A stretch of DNA of 64,000 nt from Balanoglossus misakiensis (taxonomy: Eukaryota > Hemichordata), in contig CM082581.2 of NCBI GenBank assembly GCA_040954595.2, positions 12,710,001 through 12,774,000 of the forward strand, given 5' to 3'. Each line of letters starts with the position of its first letter. Positions within the stretch are counted from its first letter, which is position 1. Under the pieces are notes generated by a model. The model did not search any database and was not told where the DNA came from. It saw nothing but the letters and a program-made list of their open reading frames with translations. This document shows, piece after piece, positions 43,601 through 55,600 of this stretch. The translations under genes and the position numbers were made by a program.

Positions 43601-46600
43601 CCCCCCCCACCTTCCTAGTGTTCAAAGATGTACACCTTACAAATTGTAGGCAGCCTTCATACTGGATTATTTTAAATTCCATTATTAACAATCTGTGATC
43701 AACCACTTAAAATGGGAAGCAGCAAGCACTAGTCACCTACAGTCTAACAAGGTACATGTATCTAGAATTTCATCTTTGATGGAATGTGTGCGCAAGTCCA
43801 TTAGCCGACTGTATCTGTAATGTTGAGATAGCCTGTACTATGGTAGCATGTTCATTTTTTTCTAAAGGCACTTTGTAGATATGCATCCAGCGCACATTTA
43901 TCAGATTTTGGAGTTGTCACAGATGTGACAGTTTCATAAAGAATATTGCCAGAGCGTGGAATATGGCTGCCCACCGGAGAGATTCTCTATTAAAGCCAAA
44001 TCCTTCAATTGAGACATCTCAGCTTGACAACATATTCCACTCTTGTTCTGCAACAGCTGATCGCGGAATAATAACAGCGACGGGCTGACGCAATTTGTCA
44101 ACACTGTGAAAATTCACTTGATGATTTAACAGGAGTTCAGACCTTGGGTTTTTCAACCACCTGAAAATGCCCATTTAGAAAATGAATATCAAAGTCCCTA
44201 ATGTAGTTTGAGATCTCTGCAGGCACATGCTACTGTGTGTTAATTTAACAATGCAAGCCTTCCATAAAACATGCAATCATAATTTAATGAAAGCAGTGCT
44301 GAAACTTTTCCAGGAAGTGCCCATTGAAATGTATTCCTCACTGTTGCCATGGAGCTGTATTAAATTATAATAAGTCAGATTGCATCAGAGAGAGTGGGGT
44401 CAAGGGTTAAGTGCCTCAAAGATTGCAACAGCATAGTACAAAGAACAGTAAATATTTTCATTTTAAGCATTATGTCTAATTTAGTTGATTTTAGCGCATA
44501 CCACTGTGAATATTTTTTCTTTGTGGTGGAATTTTAGTCTGTTAATGTTATTTCCATCAGCTGTTTGCACTGTTAGATGTATGGCTAATGGATGTCTTGA
44601 GAGAAAAGCTACAATTATTGACGTCATAGCCATGGCAACTCATAGAAAGCCTTATCAGCATGCATGACAAATCTTTCCTGTAGCTGCTTGGTCTTAAAGC
44701 AATTTTGCTCAGGTTCAGGAAATGGAATCTATAGAAGCTCCAACATGCATGATAATGCCAGTTTGGAATACTGGCTGCAAGTCCGGCAGTTAGTGTGGAA
44801 ATCGTGACCCTATAGCTTTCCCAGGAGAAAAATTAAATCAATCCAGTAATCATACCTGACTGTGCTTCAAAGACAGCATCATTTCACTGCTTCTAGATAT
44901 TTGAGCCAGCAGTGTAGAATTGGCCAGAAAATTGTAAAGATCTAAACATTGACCGTATTATTGTAATGTTTTACAAAATTTTATCTTATTCTTGACATGA
45001 AGGTCACCCTCATGGGAGCTAGATGATAAACAATATTACACATCATTTTGAAAAAAAGAATTGTTGATGAGGTCACGTCAGTATACTGTTTGTGTTTGTT
45101 GAGCTTGATGTGAAATGTACATGTACGTTAGTTTCTACTTTTGCCTGCATTGTAATGGTATCAAGATAAACAGGTTCAACAAATGATTAATTTTTATAGG
45201 CATGTTATGTGAAAATGGTTAGAAAAAAAGTGTTGTTGTGCTAGAACATCCAATTGAAATTGTGTTCTCGTTGCCAACTGGCTTTCATTGTTGTCATACA
45301 GTAAAGAAATGAAAGTGTTATTTGCCCGACTTTTTCTGAGTTGCAGCAATATCACATAACTATGTCCAAATGAGGCGATTACGTTGTGATGAAATTTCTT
45401 GTAATTTGAGTTGCTTTGTGGCAAGGGCACATAGTGTATGAATAGCTTAATAAACAATGTCCCCTGCAGGAACACAATTGCAAATCCAATTATCCAATTC
45501 AAAAGAAGGTAGCCATTAAATTGAACCGAGGGTGGCCGCTCATATTCAGTAGCTGGCAGTATAGTCAGGAAGTGCCGCCTTTCCAACATCAAGAAGGTAA
45601 CATTTGTAATCGAAAGTTACTTCTTCCAAATCCAGGTGCTGATTCAATCTTGTGCACTGAAAGGAACCAAATGAATATGACCTTCACAGTATTACACTGT
45701 CACTTCAGATTTATTCCTGCATACGTGTGTACGTTTCTGAAGATAGAGATATTAAGCATATATAATCCCAGCCTTCAGTGTGTGTCCAGTTGAAGTACCC
45801 TGTTTTTCTCATCACTCAATTTACCAGCATTGCTTCACTTTCACCAATTCTTGTCGGCATTCCCAAAACAACCAATTTATCTAGCTAAACTTTATTTCCA
45901 CAAGTAAATTATACTTTTGAGAATGTCCAGTGAAAAGGTAGATATAAGCTCAAACTGCCTTATTGATCACTAGACTAGTGAACCTTCCCACGAATTTTCT
46001 TTCAGTGTAACACAACAACCCACACCATTCTTCCTCAAGCCAAAACAAAATCCAATCATGTTCTGGCTTGATTGAAAAGTCTTTTTTGTCTACCTTCAGC
46101 ATCATAATTGCACAATGTGGAGTATCAGAAGGGATGAAATCAATAACCATACTTACCGTATTTACATAGCAGATTGTGATATATCCCACAGAATTAATGA
46201 CTACTAAAAATAGCAAAAGAAAGACGTTTTCCACAAAATCAATACAGCTGCTTGTCAGTACAGATTGGTATTTTCTTCAAGTATGAAAAAATATGAATGA
46301 AAATTGTGTAGATTTCATGCCAAATATGTGCTCAAGCAACAGACACATATTTGCACAAAAATCTACTACCCAAAGGCATTTTCAACAATAACAGTCAATA
46401 TTCATTTTCTGCTACAAGTTTTGTTGGGCTGGCTATTTAGAAAGCTTTGATGTGTTGCAGTAGCAGTGTGCTGCCCAGGGACCATGTTATTCTTCTCGCA
46501 TCCAATAGTGAAAATGAAAATTGAGTTTTATTCCCATCCAGATGCTGCCTCAGCCTTGTATCTCTGATCTCCGTATTTCGCCATTTCCATACAAATTCTG

Positions 46601-49600
46601 TGCCATTAAAACTCAAGTGGGCATATACTGTACATGAGAGCTCCATATTATTCATGGAAAGGAAAAAAAATCTCAGCACGTGCCACCCACGGTGCCTCTT
46701 CCCTCCATTCTCAGCAGAGACAAACATTCTCATCCAGAAACATTCTCCCTCCTCAGTGGGGAAACAGCATTTCATGTTTTGTCATTGTAATATCGGCAAT
46801 ATAAAGAAATTTAGGTTAGCTGTGGGAAGCTGAACCCAATATTTAGGGAAGCCAATCACTGTCTTGCTTTTATCCAAGAATGCAGAATAAGGACGTTGTT
46901 GGTAAAATGGCCTGGCTAATTTTATGAATGCTCTTTTTACTAGTATTTTTTCTCAGAGAGTCATAACTTCAGAATGAGAAGTACATGTAATCCTCCCAGC
47001 TCTTAATCATGAATTACTCTTGCTACAGCACAAATGATGATTTGATTTGTAAGGCTGATGCTTCAATTAATATACAAAGCTCCCTGCTTAATTTTAATCC
47101 AGTCCTTCAGAATCAAATTAAATATCCATGTAATCAGCCATCACCAGTCGTTGTGGCCTTAGAGAAGATTTCTTGCATTGCTGTTGAGTGCAGCTCAATC
47201 AGCTTCATTGATAATATCTGTGAAATTTGTCAATAATTAATCTCAGTCAGCCTTCAAGGTGATTGACAGTCGTTAAGAAACTTTTTAATATGGTTACTGG
47301 AGCATTATAACTTTCTATGAATAATTCAAGTTGTAATTTTTTCCCATTTACAGATTTGAAAGATCTTACGATTGGGTTGGTGGTATTGTAGATTTCTATC
47401 AGCCCATTCTGAGATTTAGCCCTTGATCTGTCAATTAGATCTACCCAGTCCTTCATAAATACTGATTTTATTTCTCTCTCTCCTAATGCATGCAGCAAGG
47501 ACATATGGACGCAGACGAGGTATTTGATTTTTCCCTGTTTACTATCTATCATGTGTTAATGTGTGTTGCAGTGCATTTTAATGTCTAAAAAATATATGTT
47601 TCATTTTTGTTCATTTCGAAGTGTTTGGCTATAAAAGGAAGTTATAACACATGGTCATTTTGCAGGTGTTCATACAAAATTGGGTATTGTGTTCATTGGT
47701 AATTCTAAGAATGTTCTCCCAAGTGAAAGTAAGAGTAATGATAAGATCACTGTTATTTCACTGCGATTTCCTGGCTTCACAGCAAATCTGAGACATTTCA
47801 GCACCTGCCTAATCACAATACAGCTCTTTCATCATGTGCAGTGTTACTGTTCTACTGTATTTCAAATCTTTCTTCCCAGTATTTGACAAATGCATCTCAC
47901 CTTAAGTCATTTTCCCACTGATAACCCCACCCGGTATGATTAGTTCCTACAGACTGAAGTCAAGGGGAGGGGGGAACTCGTTTGCTTTGTAAGAAATCAT
48001 AAACATTTCACGTTTACTTGCCTTACTAAGTGCTAGATTGTGGTTTGCCATGTGGCAAAAATGTGGCAGAGATCACAGCCAGCAGGTAAACACTGACAGA
48101 TTTGCTGATAGATATATGGACTTAAAGCCTAAAGACAACAGTGTGAATGTCTACAGCTATAAAGAGATAAGAGTGGTTTACCAATTCTCTGCTAAGAAGC
48201 CCTAGACCATGGTCCTCATTGTTTACACACTGAAGTGTAATTGACAAGATTAACTGTAGCATAACAAAATAAACAAAGAACCCCAGGGTAAATAAACATG
48301 GCCATAATGGGTACTTCAGTGACCTGTTAAACCACAAAAATGCCAAAACCCGAGGTGACCTAAAGACAGGGGTTATGTCAATCAACCAATTACCTGCTGC
48401 AGTACCCTGATGTTGTAATTTCAAGCTTCATTGCTTTTCTGTAGGCTGCAGGTTAGACTTTTCACACTAGTGATGTTAAACAGCAGCTAAGCCCTACGCT
48501 AGCAATTGGGTTATCCCTCAAAGTGATATTGTTGATTGTGTGACTACAAATTGCCTTTAGATAAAAGGTTAAAAGCCATTTTAGCTTGTATACTAGTGCC
48601 AAGTAATGGTCTTACTAAAAGTCATGTTCAAAATAGTCTTCTGAAAGCAATTACATGTACTACGTTATCAATTCTCAGTCAAGCGATCTGTTAAAAATCT
48701 TCCCTTAGAACATTGTCTCTGTAAAAGTTGCTGAATTTAATTTAAGGTAGTTAACGAAAAACTGGATCTACAATTCCACTCGCATACAGAAAAAAAAACG
48801 TTTGACCTTGTGGGAAATATTTGTACTAATGGCAGGCAGTTTCAGCTCTTTCAGCTGCTATTACTAAACTGAAATCTATAATCTGTAAAGAGATAGAAAA
48901 AGAATTCATAGCTTAATGTATCTGGGGACTGGTGGCTGTGATTGGGATTTTGTACATAGAAATTGCTAGGATTCCGATGGAATTGGATGTTAGGCAGGCT
49001 GCATGTAGTTCTTTAGAATTGAAAGTCTTTTTTTCCCCCTTCCAATTTCCATTAACATCAATGGGTCAATCAGATTAGGGTAGTGGTAATCCCTTTAATA
49101 GATGGTCAGATTAAAGCTGCGTATAAGTAACCCCTTTAAGATCAGCCATGACACCCCAATGATATCACAACACATTACTGCAATTATGGATTAAGGTGAG
49201 GGAAACTCAGATGTGACAGGAACTTTTCCTGAAAGCAGTTAAAATTTGGAAATTGTGTTAATACAAAATTATGGAACATTATCAGAGCAGAAATACAACT
49301 TGGAGATACATTCCAATACATGCAATAGTGTAAAGTGTGAAAATTTTACCTTTGTGTGTTCAGGATCTCTCCAAACACAAATCAGACTTGAGATGTCGGC
49401 CAACATAGTACACTACAAAAGTCTAACCCAAATTCTGTTAATGTTGTAAATGTACAGTTTCTCAACCATTTTGCAAAATGACATTTCAAGCGCCGTGAAA
49501 AGCTACAATGGCTAGCAAATTCCCGTGTGGTATTGTTAATTCATGTCTGAAGCATTGCTGAAAAGGTCAGTGCTGGCATGCCTGCCAGGGATGTTTCTAT

Positions 49601-52600
49601 TCAGGAGAAAATTCACTGCATCAAGGTAGTCGCAGCTTGTTTCCTGAAAAACAGTCTTCTATTAGCCTGACATATAGGCCAGCTTCTCCCTTAGGATAAC
49701 ATGGCCAGGTAAAATTTCTACAGCTTCCTTCAGTGGATGCTTAATGACTTGTGTGAAACCAGTACATACAAGATGCACTCATGATGAAAATGGAAATTTC
49801 ATCTTGTGGTTCATGAAAGCTAATCTATTTTGGAGGCCATGCACTCTCCTGTTTTGAAGGATTACATGGAAACTGTTTTCTCAGAAATTGTGTTCAATCT
49901 TGAGAAACAGTCAGTGCCAGCATAAGACAAAATTGCTAACAGACATTGTGCACGTACATGTAACATTAGAATGATGCTGCAGGTGAATTTTGGTCATAAG
50001 CAAGTCCTAACATATGGTCCCATCAAGACATCTCTGTGTACTCTATCAAGACAAGGTCAAGGTCATTGGAAAATGTGTTCATGTTACTTTCATTTATCCC
50101 CTTCTGGAGAATAGCCAGATTTGTTCATATTAAAATCATAAATCTGCCTCCAGGTAAATTATATTTATAAAGCATATATTGTTTTGTGTGTAAAGCTGTG
50201 TGTTATATTGGCTAGGCAGGCAAGTCTTGTACGGATGTACATGTAGGATTAACATTTGTGTTATATTTTCTCATACCTCCTCTACCATCACTGTATCCGT
50301 GTAGGAATGTATTCTTCATCAATTAATGTTATTTAATATTTTAGGTAAATGTACCCATCACTAATTAAGTTTGAATGGATTTACCAAATATCGGGCAGAT
50401 ATTAAAACAATATTTTTCTTCTTTTTTTTTGAAGGTCGGAGTCCCTTTTTCCCCGGTGATGATACTTGCTTTTTAGACGACGGTCATGGAGCAGACCAGA
50501 TTGTACCATCCATCAACTCACCTTCAAGAGGCTCACCAAAATCAAATTCAGACTATCCTGGTGAACGCTACTCACGTAAAGTGTTTGTGGGAGGCTTACC
50601 TCCTGATATTGATGAAGGTGAGTGCTCATTGCATCTTTATTAATGACAGTGTCGTTGAAATCTACTTTATACGCTGCAATCAGTCACAATTTCCATTTTG
50701 AAATCTGTCTTTTATCCCCCCATGTGTATTGCTCATTTCCTGTTGAAATATGTGACTTAATCTCTAATGGAGAGCACCTTTTACCTGTTAGACAATTTTG
50801 GAGCCCATTTCTCAATATACATGTATTCTGGATACTCACACACACACACACACACACACACGCACGCACGCACGCACACACACACACACACACACACAAA
50901 TCAGTCCTTGTCAGCCATTTGGCGCATGAAATTGTTCACGCATGCTGAAATCACAACATTGTAAGCTAGCATTGAGTTGGCTAATTATATTGATATCAAC
51001 TGCATTGAAAATATTACACTGTACAGTGTGTGAGGTCAGGGATCAAAGAGGTATACATCTGTCACAGAACTTCAGGTAGCCAGTACTTTGAACTTTACAT
51101 TTTAACTCCTCCAGCCATTCTGTAATGACGTATAACCCATTTCATTTGGCTGTACTGAACGAAAACTGGCATAATGTCGAGTTTAATGTTGGGGAATTGG
51201 TGTAAATCTGAATGAATGAATATACATGTTGTTGCAAGATGGGTCATTTGTCTTTTTCATTCCTCGCTCTGGTGAAGACTTGTCCTCGTTCATCCCGAGT
51301 CATTCTTGTATTGAACAGATATAGTATTGAAAATGACAAATTGCAAGGTGTTCAGCTGCTACCCACTTGGGCAAATTACAGGATTGAGCCGAACATTGGG
51401 GGTATAGAATTTCATAATTAGACAATGCAATGGAGGTGGAGACTGCACTTGCCAACGTGTAGACATGCTTTTCACATGAAATGCATCCTTGTCAATTGAC
51501 AGCAGTTACAGCTAGGCATTTAATCGGTGATTTATAGAAAATACTCCAAAACACGTTTTCATGCTCATATTGGCTAACAGAAGGTTTTGCTTTGATCAGA
51601 ACAGACATGTGAAATGAGTCGTGGCATTTCTCTTGTTGATTATCTGTCAGTGTCATGCCATATTCTGTATCTTTCGGAGAAGGCCATTCAAATGCCTGAA
51701 TTATGGATTAGATGAACATGATGTGGGTGGAAAATTTATTACCAGCTGATGTGCACAGGGCTGAATTAAGTCAATTTTCAGTTAAGAATGAAGGTGGAGT
51801 GTCGCAGATGAAGGAGCTGGACATATAGGCACTGTTAAATATAACGAAAAAATGCTTAATTCCGAAAAGTACACTGTATAAATGGAGAACCAATGGCAGA
51901 ACTAGAAATATTCATTGCACATTTCTGTTGGTTGTCACGAGCCTTTTAATATCCCTACCTTCTGCTGTATCTCCATAAATAACCCCATTAACTACAGGAA
52001 AGAGCATGGTTAATTACAGTAAAAACAAAACCACCTGTTTGCTTCTTCCATACTCCGAAATTATGTACGTGAAATACAGTAGGAATTTGAAGTTACAAAC
52101 GACAAAGAAGACCGCAGTTACATCTAGCCAGCCATGACCGGTTAATATATGTACAGATATAATTTATTACATTACAGGAATGATTTTAATTAAACTGCCA
52201 ATATATTTTATTCTTGTTTTGTGAACCTGATAATAACAGTGTATTTAATAATATTTTTTGCTTCTGTGTTGGTTGCAGAGGAAATAACTGCAAGTTTTCG
52301 CCGATTTGGCAGCCTTGTCGTGGATTGGCCCCACAAGGCTGAAAGCAAGTCATACTTCCCACCTAAAGGTATTTAATTTGTGCAGTCTATTTTATCATTC
52401 ATTGTGGCATGAAAGTCCTGTATGCATTCAAGACAATCTGTGTATGATATAGAACAGCTGTTTGATGTAGGAGATAGTGGCAGAGATTTGGACCTTAAAA
52501 AAGATAGCGTTAAAGAAATTTCTTTCAAGTGAATGCTTCAATACTTCTGAGGTTGTCAGTGTTCTGCTATTCTGTAATTATTCAAATGGTTGATATGGAC

Positions 52601-55600
52601 TTGGCTTTTTATAGGTTATGCATTCTTGCTGTTCCAAGATGAGAGATCTGTCCAAGAACTGATAGACGCTTGCATCAAGGACGGAGACAAACTCTACCTT
52701 TGCGTGTCTAGCCCAACAATCAAGGACAAACCTGTAAGTGCCAGACTTCCTATTGAGAGGCCTCTCCCAGTTCACTGCTGATAATCAAATCAGGGTCCCA
52801 TCATAAAAGCACTATTTTTCCATTCAAGATTTTAATTTCATTTATCAACGTTGCGTCAGTGTGTAGCTTGCACTCATCTAGCAGACCAATCAGATTGGTT
52901 TATTTCGCAAACTGGCTGTTTAAACATATTGATGCCTTGGCGTATTTTTTCCCCTTTTCCGCAAATTGATGTAAATGTTACAGCGATGTATTTCAAATGC
53001 AGCTCCTACTGAAGTAGGGCTGTGGATTAGTGGCTTAGTATTGTGAGCACCTACGTTTTAGTTGAGGTAATTGCAATAACTGTGTGTCCTGTCTGAGCCA
53101 CACTTAAAGATCTATAATAAAGTGCTCTATGAATAAGCATTAGGAGTTCCATTAGGCCCTCAGACACAGTATGAAAAGCTATGAAGCCATTTGATTCGAA
53201 CACCAAATTAGCAACGCACAATGTGGTAAATCCCACTTCTACGAAGCATATCAGAGAACATTTTGAAGAAGAAAAATTCCTAGCAGATCCTCAAGACTTA
53301 TCTGTGTAATCACCAATTTGCAGTGAAAACTAGAAGCAAGTCGTGCAGAAACTCAGATCGCATTTGTTTTCCTTTATACGGCAGGTACAAATCCGTCCTT
53401 GGAATTTAGCAGACAGCGACTACGTTATGGATGGATCCCAGCCGCTTGATCCAAGGAAAACCATCTTTGTAGGTGGTGTACCAAGACCTTTGAGAGCAAG
53501 TGAGTCCAAATTCTATTAGTCTCATTATTAAACCTAGTATTAAGGAGGGTTGGGAATGAGAATTAATAGAATCTCTATGTCCTGCGGGCCCTTAGAAGAG
53601 ACACCATAGGCAAGGCAGGGAATTGCTAGCTCATACAAGCCACAGATCTTCATGAAGAGAGCAAAAAAGGTGCAAAAGATATGATACCTCATCAACTATA
53701 CCCCATTAATATTAGTGTCACCATTGTGTTTTTTCACTCATTTGTCACTTGGTGTTGTCAGTACCATCCAAAACAATACCAGAACAACTATTGAGGTTTA
53801 TTTAAGTATATATGGCCAGTTCTAAGCAAATGATTATTTCCCAGTCGATATTGAAATAACTTGTATTGTTTTCAGTTGAATTGGCGATGATAATGGACCG
53901 ACTGTACGGTGGAGTGTGCTATGCGGGTATCGACACTGATCCTGAGCTGAAATATCCCAAAGGAGCTGGACGGGTAGCTTTCTCCAATCAGCAAAGCTAC
54001 ATAGCTGCCATCAGTGCTCGTTTTGTGCAATTACAACATGGTGATATTGACAAGAGAGTAAGTATAATAATGCAAGGTCATTATAGTGTGATTTCATCCA
54101 CGTGGTGCAAGTGTTGAGAAGGATGCTTGAAGCAAAAACAGGAAATGAACAGGAGGTTTCCTGTCATTGGCTTTACCCACTGTGGTGTGTAGTTAAAAGG
54201 TCATTTTTGTGCGCAACACAGGGATCCCACCAACGCAAACACCTCAATCAGTTTCATATTTTATTCCCACCCTTGTTAGGTAAGTCAGGTCACAAGTTTC
54301 AGCCCACATAAGGATTCTTCCCACCAACTCCTGAGCCTCAGCTTGAGGAGAACTAGAGATAACATTCATTTCTTGTATTCTATACATGCAGTCAGAACAC
54401 AATCCTATATAATTAATACACACAATCGCTCATTGAAATGACATTGGAGTAGAAAAGATTGACAAAAATTGTCAGAAGCCTAATGAAATCATTGTTTCAA
54501 TGTACATTCTTGGAAACATTCCTTTTGTACATCAAAAAGTGAATTGCAATAATATATGTGATTGCATGTATTCCTTAATACAATTTTGTTGTCAATTAAC
54601 AATGCTTGGCAAATTAAATGGCAGTTTTCATTAATCCAAATAATTTCAGCCCACGGCTACTTTTGATTGGTGCAATCAAAATAGAAACAGCAGCAGTTGT
54701 TAAAAAATGTGTTGTAAGTTTGTCTTCCGGTCTTTTGTTGGGGGATAAAAACATACCTGATGCTGCTATAGAAACAATTCAGCTATGTTATGGATTTTAT
54801 TTCAACATATGGCTCTGACAACAGCTTGAAATATATTGATCAGTGCTTTCAATTGAGGTCCTATTTCAAACAAAAGCAGAGAAAAGTGTCTCAAGTGATG
54901 GAATTCACTTCACCTGACTGCTTTCATTTTTTTTTTCACAAGAATTATTATACTGACAAATTTTTAGTCTCTTCAGATTAGTCGTTGTATTTCTATTGAT
55001 CTATGATGTTGCAGATTTTCTATATAGCATTTTGTACAAGCTTTATTCATATAGATAATATCAGGGCTGCCATCCCCTTAACTCCAAATCATTAGGCAAT
55101 GTAATGTGCAGACATATTCTGTATAATTAATTTAAGGGAAGTGGACATCTGTAGTAAGGTTTAGAGTATTTTTGTGTGGACATCATGACGCATGTAATAT
55201 AAATGTCACGACATGCTCAATTTACTGTGAATCCATACATATTTGTTTGATATTCAGAAGTCCAAACAGAACTTAATTACTTGGGGTCGAGTTTTTGACA
55301 TCATGTTCAAAAGTCGCATGTTGACATTCACAACGAATCATATACTATTGACAAGCTCATCTCTCAGCTGAAGAGGCTAACATTTTTTCATCAGCAGAAA
55401 TCACCAGAACAGGGGGTTTGCTTCATTCTCCTAACACCACCACTAGTATTAGAGCTATCCATATATCTAAACACTGATCCTTGCTGCAAATATGTGCTAT
55501 TGTACAATGTGAACATAGCTCAATCTACTGACAAGTTTCCCTATATCCCTTGATAGCTATCTCATCACACCATTGGTGATTATCAGTCTTCAATTCAACT

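Noticed and set aside
45194-45592. 132-codon antisense ORF in CPEB intron 3
   Set aside because: No recognised family, and low-complexity hydrophobic content; likely chance in AT-rich DNA.
33831-50434. HDV-like self-cleaving ribozyme as in mammalian CPEB3
   Set aside because: I saw no sequence resembling it. The known element is mammalian; a structure search would be needed to exclude a divergent one.
50622-50964. ORFs through the CA repeat on both strands
   Set aside because: Low-complexity His/Thr and Cys/Val frames produced by the microsatellite.
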